Below, one piece after another: positions 1 to 8,960 of a DNA stretch of 64,000 nucleotides; the stretch's first letter is position 1, and each line of letters begins with the position of its first letter. The translations under genes and the position numbers were made by a program. The DNA comes from JAWKWH01 sp041397625. GTDB lineage: Bacteria; Pseudomonadota; Alphaproteobacteria; Rhizobiales; Rhizobiaceae. The stretch is taken from the NCBI GenBank assembly GCA_041397625.1, contig JAWKWH010000002.1:434001-498000 (forward strand), given 5' to 3'. The notes under the pieces are model-generated. The model did not search any database and had not been told where the DNA came from. It worked only from the letters and a program-made list of their open reading frames with translations.

Positions 1-1009
1 GGCGGACGAACCGGTCGTAGAATTCGGGCACGATCGGGCTGTCGGCGATCAGATTGGGCAGCGACGCCGACCAGGTGCTGATCAGCGGATAGGTGAGCTT
101 CATCAGGGGATCGCTTCTGTAGCACGAGATCAGCGGCACACCGGCAAGCGCCAGTTCCAGCGAAACGGTGCCCGAAGCCGCCAGCGCCGCATCGGCCGTG
201 CCGAAAGCCCGCCATTTGGCTTCGTCGCCGGTGGTGACCTCGACATCCGTGTTCAGCTTGGCGGCGGCGGTTCGCACCGCCGCCTCCACTCTCGGCACCG
301 TCGGTATCCGTACGTTCAGCCCATGGCCGCGCGCCATGAGCAAGTTCGCTGCCTCGACAAACGGCGCTGCAAGCGCCGCCACCTCGCCGCGGCGCGAGCC
401 CGGCAGCAGCAGCAGGTTCATCGAACCGCCGGCCTCGGATTTGCGCTTCTCCTGCATGGCGCGGGCGGCAAGAACACCCGGGTGCTGCGTGAGGCGGTGG
501 CCGACAAAGGTGCCGGAAGGCCCGCCCAACCGCTCCAGTTCGGCCGGTTCGAACGGCAGCAGACACAATACATGGTCCGTATAGGCCTTCATCCGGGCCG
601 CCCTGCCGGGCAGCCACGCCCATACCGAGGGACAGACATATTTGACGATCGGGATCGACGGATCGAGGCGGCGGATCTTCCTGGCGACGCGGAGATTGAA
701 GGCCGGGCTGTCGATGGTGACCACGCAGTCGGGCTTGGCGGCGGCCACTTGGCGCGCCGTCGAGCCGATGAGCCGCAGCAGCCGCGGCATATCGCGAACC
801 ACGGCCGACACGCCCATGATGGCGATGATACCGGGATCGAACAGCGACCGCAGCCCCTCGGCCTGCAGATGGTCGCCGCCAACGCCGATCAGGTCCAGAT
901 CGCTTTCGAGACGGGCCTTGATGGCGCCGACCAGATCGGCGCCGAGCAGATCGCCCGATTCCTCGCCGGCGATGACCGCGAGCTTCAGGGGACGGCCGTT
1001 CCCGCTCAC
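1..1009 (-). CDS. lpxB: Lipid-A-disaccharide synthase LpxB (3' end cut by window edge)
   Basis: LpxB (glycosyltransferase family 19) joins UDP-2,3-diacylglucosamine and lipid X into the lipid A disaccharide at the inner face of the cytoplasmic membrane. About 336 codons are visible and the C-terminus lies beyond base 1; family members are near 390 residues. My translation starts MSGNGRPLKLAVIAGEESGD and contains the family-typical stretches CLLPFEP, FVGHRLTQHPG and LLLPGSR, followed later by SGTVSLELA. The start is a GTG at 1009-1007 whose bases overlap the TGA of lpxI (GTGA), so translation is probably coupled. It is the last visible gene of the minus-strand lipid A cluster and directly follows lpxI, which makes one of its substrates. 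Confidence 0.93.
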   Translation of the reverse strand, partial: MSGNGRPLKLAVIAGEESGDLLGADLVGAIKARLESDLDLIGVGGDHLQAEGLRSLFDPGIIAIMGVSAVVRDMPRLLRLIGSTARQVAAAKPDCVVTIDSPAFNLRVARKIRRLDPSIPIVKYVCPSVWAWLPGRAARMKAYTDHVLCLLPFEPAELERLGGPSGTFVGHRLTQHPGVLAARAMQEKRKSEAGGSMNLLLLPGSRRGEVAALAAPFVEAANLLMARGHGLNVRIPTVPRVEAAVRTAAAKLNTDVEVTTGDEAKWRAFGTADAALAASGTVSLELALAGVPLISCYRSDPLMKLTYPLISTWSASLPNLIADSPIVPEFYDRFVR

Positions 1010-1917
1010 GGTTCCCGAGCCTCCAGGCCGAAGACAAAGATGCCCTTGTCGTCGGCGCGGCGTATGGTCTCCTCGCGTTCGAGGATCAGCGACCGGCCGG
1101 CCTCGACCGCGATGCCCGCAAGCCCGGCGCCTGCCACGGCATCGATCGTCGCCGGACCGATCGACGGCAGGTCGGCGCGCAGATCCTGGCCGGGTTTGGC
1201 GCATTTGACCAGAACGCCGCCCGCAGCGCCCGCCAGCCGGCCGTGATGGCGCAGTTCGGCGGTTCGGGCCAGCAATCCTTCGGTTCCCTCGATCCCCTCC
1301 AGGGCGATCACGCGTCCTCCCACGGCGATTGCCGCCTGACCGATGTCGAGCGCGCCGATCGCCTCCACCGCGGTGCGGGCGGCCTCGATATCGGCCATGT
1401 CGCGCTTGCCGGGCTTTCTGCCCGCCACAACGCCCTCAGCCGCCAACAGGTCCGGCAGCACGTCCTGTACTGAGATGACCTTGATGCCATGCTTCTCGAT
1501 ATGGTCGATCACTGCTCTCAACAACCTGTCGTCGCCGTGGGCGAGCGCCCAGGCTATGTCGAGCGCCACCTTGAAAAGCCCGGTATTCCAGCGCACGTCG
1601 CGAAGCCGGGGCCTTCGCCTGACCGTTCCCGCCATCAGGACGTGTGTCGCCGATCGCCGCTTGAGGCGGGCGATCAGGCTGCCGGCGTCTTCCAGCGCAA
1701 TCGGGTCGACGGGATGGCTGGCGAAGCGGTCGCCGTCGTCGGCCTCGCCCTCGATCGCCAGTACGACATACGGCTGGCCGGCCTCGGCAAACCGCCCGGC
1801 GATTTCGGCCGGAAGCGAACCGCCGCCGGCGATGAGCGCCACGACCGACCCCTGCGGCAGGGTGACGGCCAGCGGCGTTTCACCCTTCGTTGGCGCCGTC
1901 ATCGCTCGCGGAGCCAT
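1006..1917 (-). CDS. lpxI: UDP-2,3-diacylglucosamine pyrophosphatase LpxI
   Basis: 303 residues of the DUF1009/LpxI family, which hydrolyses UDP-2,3-diacylglucosamine to lipid X and UMP. Alphaproteobacteria use LpxI where enterics use the unrelated LpxH. Visible marks are the N-terminal glycine-rich stretch AGGGSLP (residues 30-36) and a long conserved C-terminal domain ending in GIAVEAGRSLILERE. The start at 1917 is preceded by AGGAG with five bases of spacing, better than the internal ATG at 1902. The gene overlaps the end of lpxA by 38 bp and the start of lpxB by 4 bp, as expected in one transcript running lpxD-fabZ-lpxA-lpxI-lpxB. Confidence 0.93.
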   Translation of the reverse strand: MAPRAMTAPTKGETPLAVTLPQGSVVALIAGGGSLPAEIAGRFAEAGQPYVVLAIEGEADDGDRFASHPVDPIALEDAGSLIARLKRRSATHVLMAGTVRRRPRLRDVRWNTGLFKVALDIAWALAHGDDRLLRAVIDHIEKHGIKVISVQDVLPDLLAAEGVVAGRKPGKRDMADIEAARTAVEAIGALDIGQAAIAVGGRVIALEGIEGTEGLLARTAELRHHGRLAGAAGGVLVKCAKPGQDLRADLPSIGPATIDAVAGAGLAGIAVEAGRSLILEREETIRRADDKGIFVFGLEAREP

Positions 1918-2728
1918 CTCTGCTCCTGTTTGGCATGCAGTAGATCCGCTTGCCGCGATTGGTCAGAAAATCGATCATCTCCACGACACCGGAATTGTCG
2001 GCGAAAGTCGCGCGGGCGGCAGCTGCGTTTTCGGCGACTGTTCCGCCGCTTTCGAAAATCGCCCGATAGGCCTCGCGCATCACGAGTATCTGCGAACGCG
2101 GAAACCCGGACCGTTTCATGCCGATAATGTTGAAACCGCGCAACCCGGCCCGGTTGCCCATCGCCATGCCATAGGGGATCAGATCGCCGACAAGCGCGGA
2201 ACAGCCGGCAACGAAGGCGTGATGGCCAACGCGGACGAATTGATGGACGGCTGTCAGGCCGCCGATCGAGACATTGTCGCCGACCTCGCAATGGCCGCCG
2301 AGCGTCGCGCAGTTGGCCATGACGATGTTATTCCCCACGATGCAGTCATGGGCGATATGCGCATAGGCCATCAGGTAGCAATTGTCGCCGACAACGGTCC
2401 TGCCGTGGCCGGTATCGGAGCCGAGGTGAATGGTCACGTTTTCCCGGAAGGTGCAATCGCTGCCGATGACCAGGTCGGTCGGCGAACCCTTATGCTTGAA
2501 ATTCTGCGGCTGGCCGCCAAGCACCGTCTGCGGCCCGACCACGGTTCGCGCGCCGATCGACGTGCGGCCCTGAACCGATACATGGCTGATCAGTTCGACG
2601 CCATCGCCCAGCACCGTGTCGCCGGAAACATGGCAGAAGGGGCCGATACGCACGCCGGCGCCCAGCTTCGCGCCGGGCTCGATCACCGAACTGGAATGAA
2701 CTGCAGTCTCTCCAAACGCCCCGTTCAT
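1880..2728 (-). CDS. lpxA: UDP-N-acetylglucosamine O-acyltransferase LpxA
   Basis: First committed acyltransferase of lipid A synthesis: it transfers a 3-hydroxyacyl chain from acyl-ACP to the 3-hydroxyl of UDP-GlcNAc in the cytoplasm. The 282-residue protein shows the left-handed beta-helix hexapeptide pattern through about residue 190 (for example IGPFCHVSGDTVLG) and the AHIAHDC motif with the catalytic-type histidine at about residue 127. A helical C-terminal domain follows. An upstream in-frame extension exists but lacks homology. The ATG at 2728 overlaps the fabZ stop as ATGA and begins the typical N-terminus, so I chose it. Confidence 0.95.
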   Translation of the reverse strand: MNGAFGETAVHSSSVIEPGAKLGAGVRIGPFCHVSGDTVLGDGVELISHVSVQGRTSIGARTVVGPQTVLGGQPQNFKHKGSPTDLVIGSDCTFRENVTIHLGSDTGHGRTVVGDNCYLMAYAHIAHDCIVGNNIVMANCATLGGHCEVGDNVSIGGLTAVHQFVRVGHHAFVAGCSALVGDLIPYGMAMGNRAGLRGFNIIGMKRSGFPRSQILVMREAYRAIFESGGTVAENAAAARATFADNSGVVEMIDFLTNRGKRIYCMPNRSRDGSASDDGANEG

Positions 2729-3201
2729 GACGGCTTGGCGCCCTCGCCCGATCCGATCATGGCCGAGATGGTCGCTTCCGCGACGAGGCGCCCGTCGACC
2801 TTGGCTTCGCAGGCGAACTTCCAGATGTTGCGGCGCTGTTTCTGCTTGGCGACACGAATGCGAAGCTGGTCGCCGGGCACCACCGGACGACGGAACTTCG
2901 CCGCATCGATGGTCATGAAATAGACGATGCCGCCGCTCAGCACGTGGGCGTGCGCGCAAATGGCGCCGGCGGTCTGTGCCATCGCCTCGATGATCAACAC
3001 GCCCGGCATGACGGGATTGCCCGGAAAATGGCCGACAAAGAACGGCTCGTTGACGGTGACGTTCTTGACGCCAACGGCGGAATTGTCGCCGTCGACATCG
3101 ATGATCTTGTCGATCAGCAGGAACGGATACCGGTGCGGGATCAGTTCCATGATCTTTGCGATATCAAGGGTCTCCAACCCTCCGGCCGCCACTTCAGCCA
3201 T
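2725..3201 (-). CDS. fabZ: 3-hydroxyacyl-ACP dehydratase FabZ
   Basis: 158-residue hot-dog fold dehydratase of type II fatty acid synthesis, acting on (3R)-hydroxyacyl-ACP. The active-site pair is visible as His58 in GHFPGNPVMPG and Glu72 in the following IEAMAQ. The N-terminus LIPHRYPFLLID is classic for the family. The ATG at 3201 is preceded by GGCAGGACC; the longer frame upstream is lpxD coding sequence and is discarded. It overlaps lpxD by 8 bp and lpxA by 4 bp. Its position between lpxD and lpxA couples the shared 3-hydroxyacyl-ACP pool to phospholipid and lipid A synthesis. Confidence 0.95.
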   Translation of the reverse strand: MAEVAAGGLETLDIAKIMELIPHRYPFLLIDKIIDVDGDNSAVGVKNVTVNEPFFVGHFPGNPVMPGVLIIEAMAQTAGAICAHAHVLSGGIVYFMTIDAAKFRRPVVPGDQLRIRVAKQKQRRNIWKFACEAKVDGRLVAEATISAMIGSGEGAKPS

Positions 3202-4252
3202 CGGTCCTGCCTTTCGTCTTTCTCGCTTCTGCAAGCGAGCGGATCGCCGCGACCTCGCGGAAGAACTCCTTGATCGGTTTCGCCGGCGCGCCGGCCCATT
3301 TTCCGCCGGCCGGCACATCATTCATCACTCCGGCATTGGCGGCAAGCTGCGCGCCGTCGCCGATAGTGATGTGATCGGCCAATCCGACGCGACCGCCGAG
3401 CATGACGTAGTCGCCGAGCACGACCGAACCCGATATGCCGACATGGGCGGCTATCGCGCAGTGCCGACCGATGCGGACATTGTGCGCGATCTGCACCAGG
3501 TTATCGATCTTGGTGCCCTCGCCGATCACCGTGTCGTCCATTGTGCCGCGATCGATGGCGGCGTTGGCGCCGATTTCGACATTGTTCTGGATGATTACCC
3601 GGCCGATCTGGGGCACCTTGTCGAGCCCATGCGCGCCGACGACAAATCCAAAACCGTCCTGGCCGATGCGCGCGCCGGAATGGATCACCACCCCGTCGCC
3701 GACAAGCGCGGTCGTCACCGTCGCGCCGGCGCCGATGAAGCAGTTCCGGCCGATCTTGACCGACGGGCCGATAACCGCATTGGGCGCCACCACGGTACCG
3801 CCGCCGATTGCCGCCCCCGCACATACGACCGCGCCGGTCTCGACAATCGCGCCCGCCTCGATTTCCACATCGCCGGCGATGTGCGCGCCGGTCGAAATGC
3901 CGGTTTCGCCGGTTATCGCGAACGGTTCCACCGCCTGCGGGAACAGAAGCCGGCCAATCGCCGCGAAATCGGTGCGGGGATGTTCGGAGATCAGGACGGC
4001 GATACCGGCGGGAACTTTGTCCGCCACGCTCGCCGGACACAGAATGGCCGCCGCGCGCAGTGACGGAAGACCCGGCGCCTGCCTTACGTTCTCCGCATAG
4101 ACCAGTCGCCCCGTGCCGCCTTCGGACAGCGGCGCGATACCGTCAATCGCGACTTCCGACAGTTCGTCGTCGTGCAATGGAACGCCGAGGTGAACAGCAA
4201 GCGCCGCCGCGGTGAAAGAACGCGACGGCGCGAAGAAGACCGGTTCCGTCAT
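3194..4252 (-). CDS. lpxD: UDP-3-O-acylglucosamine N-acyltransferase LpxD
   Basis: 352 residues. LpxD adds the second 3-hydroxyacyl chain, on the 2-amino group, during lipid A synthesis. An N-terminal uridine-binding domain (residues 1 to about 105) is followed by hexapeptide repeats (for example GAGATV, VEIGANAAIDRG) and the catalytic-type His257 in NLVQIAHNVRIG. Length and order match the family. It lies 47 bp downstream of bamA, the usual bamA-lpxD order, although the skp/ompH gene that separates them in gammaproteobacteria is absent. The last codons overlap the start of fabZ. Confidence 0.95.
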   Translation of the reverse strand: MTEPVFFAPSRSFTAAALAVHLGVPLHDDELSEVAIDGIAPLSEGGTGRLVYAENVRQAPGLPSLRAAAILCPASVADKVPAGIAVLISEHPRTDFAAIGRLLFPQAVEPFAITGETGISTGAHIAGDVEIEAGAIVETGAVVCAGAAIGGGTVVAPNAVIGPSVKIGRNCFIGAGATVTTALVGDGVVIHSGARIGQDGFGFVVGAHGLDKVPQIGRVIIQNNVEIGANAAIDRGTMDDTVIGEGTKIDNLVQIAHNVRIGRHCAIAAHVGISGSVVLGDYVMLGGRVGLADHITIGDGAQLAANAGVMNDVPAGGKWAGAPAKPIKEFFREVAAIRSLAEARKTKGRTDG

Positions 4253-4299
4253 TGGTTCCTTCCAGGCATGCAGGCCGACAATCCGGCGCAGGCGGGACG

Positions 4300-6648
4300 C
4301 TAGAAGCGGCTGGATACGCCGAAGTTGAACTCCTGAAGGCGGTCTGTCGGCTGCTTTTGGATCGGAATGGCGTAGTCGACGCGCAACGGGCCGAAGGGCG
4401 AGTTCCAGATCAGGCTGGCGCCAACCGAAGCGCGCAGGGCCGATCCGGTGCTCAAAAGCGCCGGTGCGGGCGCCGTCGGTGCCAGGCTGTTGCCATACAA
4501 TGTCGCCGCGTCGGCAAAGATCGCACCCTTGAAGCCCAGGCTGTCGGGAACGACCGGCAGCGGGAATTGCGCCTCAATCGAACCGTGGAAGTAGGTCGTG
4601 CCGCCGAGGTGGTCGCCGATACCGAGTGCCGCACCCGGGTCGAACGGACCCCAGCCGGCCGACTCGAAGCCGCGGACCATCTGCGTACTACCTTGGAACA
4701 GGTCGAACGGGCGCTGAATGCCGCCGCCATAGTAGGCAACGTGACCAGCACCACCGGAAATCACGCCGACGATGTCAGCTTCGTCGGAAAGGATGTGATA
4801 ATACGAGGCACGACCGGTTACCTTGACGAATTTTGCGTTGCCGCCCAAACCGGCGATCTCGACGGTCGTCGTCGCATATATGCCCTCGCGCGGATTTTTT
4901 ACATCGTCGATCGTGTTGTAGAGCAGCGTTCCGCTGATCGACGACTTCGTCCAGGGGCTCACGGCCGCTGCCGTTATGATCGATGACGGCGCCCCGGCAG
5001 CGACAATAATATAGGATTCCTGACTGTAATTGTAGGCTATCTGGCTCTTCAACGCTTCGGTGATGGGCAGCCCGAACCGAATCGATCCACCAGTAAGCCT
5101 GGTATTGTAGGTGCTGTCGTCACGGGTCTGCCGATAGATGTCGAAGCCACCGGCAATGCGACGACCAAAGAGATAGGGCTCGGTAAAGGACAGCTGATAG
5201 TTGCGCGTATCCTCGCCGCCGCCGACCGAAACCTTGATATACTGGCCGCGACCGAGGAAGTTGCGCTCGGAAATGCCAAGTTCGATCGACGGACCGGGGT
5301 TGTCACCACCGGTCGAGTAGCCGGCGCCGACAGAGAATTCGCCGGTGGATTTTTCGATGACATCGACAACGAGCACGATCTGGTCGGCCTGGCTGCCCTG
5401 AACAGTCGAGATATTCACCGCCGTGAAGTAGTCGAGATCCTCAAGCCGGCGCTTGGCGCGCTGGACCAGAACCTGGTTGAAGGCATCGCCTTCGGAAATG
5501 TCGAACTCGCGGCGGATCACATAGTCGCGGGTGCGCGTGTTGCCACGAATTTCGATACGCTGAATGTAGGTCCGCGGCCCCTGATCGACCGAATAGACGA
5601 CAGCGATCGTCCGGGTTTCGAAATCGCGATTGCCGCGCGGTGTCACCTGCGCAAAGGCATAACCCATGCCGGACAGGTGTTCGGTAATGGCGATCAGCGT
5701 GTCTTCCACGTTCTTGGCGCTGTAGACATCGCCTTCGTGCGTCTCGATCAGATGACGAAGCGATTCGTCGCCCACGCCCTCGACCGTGCTTTCGATCTGG
5801 ACACTGCCGAACCGGTAGCGGTCTCCCTCGTCGACGGTGATCGTCACGATATATTCGTTCTCTGAATCGTTGAGCTCCGCCGTCGACGAGATCACCTGGA
5901 AATCGGCGTAGCCGCGATTGTAGTAGAAACGGCGCAGGGTCTCCTCGTCGGCGCGCAAGCGATCCTCGTCATACACGTCGTCGCGCGCGATAAACGAAAG
6001 GAGGTTGGATTTCTTCGTCGAGATCACGCCGGCCAGACGCCGATCGGAAAAGGCGTTGTTGCCGACGAAATTGATCGACGCGATCTTGGTGCGGCCGTTT
6101 TCCGTGATCGCGAAGACGACATTGACCCGATTATCGCCGAGATCGATCACCTGGGCGCTGACAATCGCGTCATTGCGGCCGATGGCCGCATAGGCATCGC
6201 GAATCGCCTGTTCGTCGAGCTCGAGCGTCGCCTGCGAGAACGTGCCGCGGGGCTTGAGCTGGACGATGATCGCCAGCCGCTCGTCCTTCAGCTTCTTGTT
6301 GCCCTGGAACAGGACCTGATTGACGATTGCATATTCCTCGACGATCACCACGAGCGAGGACCCGACGCGATTGATGCGCACGTCGGAAAACAAACCTGTT
6401 GAAAACAGCCGCTTCACGGCCTCGTCGATATCGCCGTTGTCGAACGAGACGCCAGGCTTGATGGCGACATAGTCGCGGATCGTCGCGTCATCGACCCGCT
6501 GATTGCCGCGCACTTCGATCCGGGAAACCACCGCCGCGTATGCATGCGAAACCATGCTCAACTGAAGCACCGTGGCGGCCGGAAGGGCCACGACCGCCAA
6601 CATCACGGCTGCAATTGCCGCCCGTACCAAACTGCTGAATGCCTTCAT
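4300..6648 (-). CDS. bamA: Outer membrane protein assembly factor BamA
   Basis: 782-residue Omp85 protein, the central pore of the BAM machine that folds beta-barrel proteins into the outer membrane. A signal peptide ends near residue 39 (HAYA/AVVSRIEV). POTRA-type repeats follow, each starting like IEVRGNQRV or IEIRGNTRTRDYVIRREFD. From about residue 420 there is a 16-strand-type barrel that ends in phenylalanine, the usual C-terminal signature. It is followed by lpxD after 47 bp. The 212-bp region before it holds a possible promoter of its own, so bamA may be both co-transcribed with rseP and separately controlled. Confidence 0.96.
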   Translation of the reverse strand: MKAFSSLVRAAIAAVMLAVVALPAATVLQLSMVSHAYAAVVSRIEVRGNQRVDDATIRDYVAIKPGVSFDNGDIDEAVKRLFSTGLFSDVRINRVGSSLVVIVEEYAIVNQVLFQGNKKLKDERLAIIVQLKPRGTFSQATLELDEQAIRDAYAAIGRNDAIVSAQVIDLGDNRVNVVFAITENGRTKIASINFVGNNAFSDRRLAGVISTKKSNLLSFIARDDVYDEDRLRADEETLRRFYYNRGYADFQVISSTAELNDSENEYIVTITVDEGDRYRFGSVQIESTVEGVGDESLRHLIETHEGDVYSAKNVEDTLIAITEHLSGMGYAFAQVTPRGNRDFETRTIAVVYSVDQGPRTYIQRIEIRGNTRTRDYVIRREFDISEGDAFNQVLVQRAKRRLEDLDYFTAVNISTVQGSQADQIVLVVDVIEKSTGEFSVGAGYSTGGDNPGPSIELGISERNFLGRGQYIKVSVGGGEDTRNYQLSFTEPYLFGRRIAGGFDIYRQTRDDSTYNTRLTGGSIRFGLPITEALKSQIAYNYSQESYIIVAAGAPSSIITAAAVSPWTKSSISGTLLYNTIDDVKNPREGIYATTTVEIAGLGGNAKFVKVTGRASYYHILSDEADIVGVISGGAGHVAYYGGGIQRPFDLFQGSTQMVRGFESAGWGPFDPGAALGIGDHLGGTTYFHGSIEAQFPLPVVPDSLGFKGAIFADAATLYGNSLAPTAPAPALLSTGSALRASVGASLIWNSPFGPLRVDYAIPIQKQPTDRLQEFNFGVSSRF

Positions 6649-6786
6649 CGGGCCAAAGTACCTTTTTTTCTCGTAGTCCCCACGGCGAGAAAACCGGATT
6701 ATACGGTTGATTTCACTTACCCTATTAACGGGATTTTATCTATACGCAAGGCGTTCGGTTAAATTCGGTTTACGAAGTGAACGCCC

Positions 6787-6802
6787 GTGACAAAAGGGTC
6801 AC
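6787..6802. promoter_or_regulatory. Inverted repeat upstream of bamA, possible operator
   Basis: The half sites GTGAC and GTCAC are separated by six bases (AAAAGG), giving a perfect 5-bp dyad just downstream of the predicted bamA promoter in transcription order. Its position would let a dimeric regulator act on bamA. No specific regulator can be assigned from the sequence, and a dyad this short can occur by chance. Confidence 0.25.
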
Positions 6803-6807
6803 GCCGA

Positions 6808-6836
6808 ATCCTCGTTTATGGTTAACGGCGTGTCAA
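6808..6836 (-). promoter_or_regulatory. Candidate promoter for bamA
   Basis: On the minus strand a perfect -35 TTGACA is followed after 17 bases by GAGGAT, a weak -10. It lies about 160 bp before the bamA start, in the 212-bp gap after rseP. The surrounding 200 bases are clearly richer in A and T than the coding DNA. The -35 and spacing support it; the -10 is poor. Confidence 0.35.
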
Positions 6837-6860
6837 TTTTGCGCCCGATCGGCCTCCTTA

Positions 6861-8000
6861 TCAACAGCCGAAAATATCGTTCCAGAACACGAAGATCATG
6901 AAGCCCAGGACAAGAATCAGACCGGCGCGATAGAACAGTTCGAGAATCCGCTCCGACGGCGGCCTGCGTGCGACGGCCTCATAGCCGTAAAAGACCAGAT
7001 GCCCCCCGTCGAGCGGCGGAATCGGCAGCAGGTTCAGGAAGCCTATTCCCACGGACAGGAAGGCGGTTAACTGTACCAGCCATTCTATCCCCTTCTGCGC
7101 CGCCTTGCCGGCCATATCGGCTATCTTCACGGGGCCGCCGAGCTGGCACTTGTCCTCCCTGCCGGTCGCGAAACGCTTGAGAAAATGACCGGTGCGCACG
7201 ATGACATAGCCGGTCTCGGATATCGCCTCGCCGATCGCACCCAGCACGGTAAACTCGACAATCCGCGGCTGGCCCAGCGATTCGTCGTTCTGCACACCGA
7301 TCAGGCCGATCTTGATCGTGTTGCCCAACGGATCGGTCTGTTCGACGATTTCCGGAATGGCGATCAGTTCGACCTCCTCGCCGTCGCGGAACACGACGAA
7401 ACGGATCTCGTCGCCGGCGCGTGCCGAAACATAGCGTTGCACGTCGCCGAAGGTACTGACCTTGATGCCGTCCATGGAGACGAAGCGGTCTCCGGGCATG
7501 AAACCGGCCTGCGCCGCCGGGCTATCGGGCAGTACGTTGGCCACCGTCGGCTCGGAGATGAACTTGCCGTAAACGGCAAACAGCACGGCAAAGACGATGG
7601 CGGTAAGGATGAAGTTGAACAGCGGGCCGGCGAAAACCGTCGCCGCCCGCTTCCACACCGGCTGGGTGTGGAACGCCACCCTGCGCTCCTCCTCCGACAG
7701 GTTTTCGATTTCCTCGCTGTCGGGCGCGCTGGTCACCGTCATGTCGCCGGTAAACTTCACATAGCCGCCGAGCGGAATAGCCGAAAGTTTCCAACGGGTT
7801 CCGTGTCGATCGTTGAACCCGACCAGTTCAGGGCCGAAGCCGATGGAAAACGCCTGAACGCCGATGCCGCACAGGCGCCCGACCAGATAGTGACCCATCT
7901 CGTGTACGAAGACGACCACGGCCAGGACGATCACGAACGGCACGATCGTACCGATCAGGATGCCGTCGGTGGCAAACAGGTTCACGAAGATGTCGGCCAA
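6861..8000 (-). CDS. rseP: RIP metalloprotease RseP (site-2 protease)
   Basis: 379-residue intramembrane zinc protease that cleaves membrane-embedded anti-sigma factors and leftover signal peptides. Membrane segment 1 carries the zinc site HEMGH at residues 33-37. One central PDZ domain is visible (about residues 125-205, with GDRFVSMDGIKV). The second active-site element LLPIPPLDGGHL lies near the C-terminus within another membrane segment. E. coli RseP has two PDZ domains, so this shorter form is the alphaproteobacterial type. It lies between cdsA and bamA, separated from cdsA by a 72-bp inverted repeat. Confidence 0.95.
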   Translation of the reverse strand: MADIFVNLFATDGILIGTIVPFVIVLAVVVFVHEMGHYLVGRLCGIGVQAFSIGFGPELVGFNDRHGTRWKLSAIPLGGYVKFTGDMTVTSAPDSEEIENLSEEERRVAFHTQPVWKRAATVFAGPLFNFILTAIVFAVLFAVYGKFISEPTVANVLPDSPAAQAGFMPGDRFVSMDGIKVSTFGDVQRYVSARAGDEIRFVVFRDGEEVELIAIPEIVEQTDPLGNTIKIGLIGVQNDESLGQPRIVEFTVLGAIGEAISETGYVIVRTGHFLKRFATGREDKCQLGGPVKIADMAGKAAQKGIEWLVQLTAFLSVGIGFLNLLPIPPLDGGHLVFYGYEAVARRPPSERILELFYRAGLILVLGFMIFVFWNDIFGC

Positions 8001-8030
8001 TTCCTACCCCTTGGAGGTCATGCGGTTGCC

Positions 8031-8102
8031 TAGGCTGTCTCGACATTCAGGTTTCGGGCGCGGCGCGAGACGGATTTCGGCCCTGAATGTCGATACAGCC
8101 TA
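8031..8102. repeat. 72-bp inverted-repeat element between cdsA and rseP
   Basis: Two 21-bp arms (8031-8051 and 8082-8102) are inverted complements with a single mismatch: they differ only in CTGTCTCG against CTGTATCG. The 30-bp spacer is G+C rich. As RNA it would fold into a long hairpin between cdsA and rseP. The left arm plus eleven spacer bases (8041-8062) recur exactly at 58801-58822, so this is a dispersed repeat and not just a local terminator. No T-run follows on the minus strand. Confidence 0.8.
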
Positions 8103-8141
8103 GAGCGGTCAATGCAGGCGATTCGATGGCGAAAGCTGCAA

Positions 8142-8960
8142 TCAAAACAGTGCGGAAGCCGGATGGTCGAGGCCGCCGCCGAGCGCGCCGATGACATAGA
8201 GCGCAATCGCCGCCGCAACAAGTCCGTCGACCCTGTCCATCACCCCGCCATGGCCGGGAATGAGATTGCCGGAATCCTTCACGCCCGCCCGGCGCTTGAC
8301 GGATGATTCGAACAGATCGCCGAACTGGGCGACGATCGACAGCAGCAGGGCGACGAGGAAAATGCCGTAGCTGGCGGCGCCCGCCATGTGGGCGATGATC
8401 ATGCCGCCGGTCACGCCGCCGATCGTGCCGCCGACGGCGCCCGACCAGGTTTTTCCGGGCGAGATCGCCGGCGCCAGCTTGGGGCCGCCCAACGACCGAC
8501 CGGCGAAATAGGCGGCGATGTCGGTGATCCAGACGACCGCGAACAGAAACAGGATCGCCACCAGACCCGACTGCGTGTCGGCGCGCAGCAGGGCGAGCGC
8601 GAAGCCCGAAAGTGCGGCATAGGCAAACCCCTTGGCGAGCCAGACCCCCTGCCCCCGCGTTTCGGCATAGGTGGCCGCCGCCAGCCCGACGATGAGGATC
8701 GCGGCCAGCAGCCAGACGGCGGTCACGCCGAAAACGATGGCCGCGAGGACGACCGCGAACGCGCCGGCATGGACGGCTGGGCTGGTTTTCAAGCCGCCCG
8801 GCGTCATCGCCGTCCACTCGAAGAACATGGCGCCGGCGATGGCGGCGGCGAGGATGCGGAACGGCAGGCCGCCGAGCCATGTCACAAACAGCACGACAGC
8901 CGCCAGGACCAGCGCCGACATCACCCGCAACTGAAGATTTGAGTAGCCGGATGCGGTCAT
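8142..8960 (-). CDS. cdsA: Phosphatidate cytidylyltransferase CdsA
   Basis: 272-residue multi-spanning membrane enzyme that makes CDP-diacylglycerol from phosphatidic acid and CTP, the branch point to all phospholipids. The family signature is near the C-terminus: a serine, then KDSGNLIPGHGGVMDRVDG, which holds the metal- and phosphate-binding Lys and Asp residues. At least seven hydrophobic segments precede it. It overlaps uppS by 4 bp (ATGA). Its product also feeds phosphatidylcholine synthase, encoded at 55150-55914 in this window. Confidence 0.94.
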   Translation of the reverse strand: MTASGYSNLQLRVMSALVLAAVVLFVTWLGGLPFRILAAAIAGAMFFEWTAMTPGGLKTSPAVHAGAFAVVLAAIVFGVTAVWLLAAILIVGLAAATYAETRGQGVWLAKGFAYAALSGFALALLRADTQSGLVAILFLFAVVWITDIAAYFAGRSLGGPKLAPAISPGKTWSGAVGGTIGGVTGGMIIAHMAGAASYGIFLVALLLSIVAQFGDLFESSVKRRAGVKDSGNLIPGHGGVMDRVDGLVAAAIALYVIGALGGGLDHPASALF

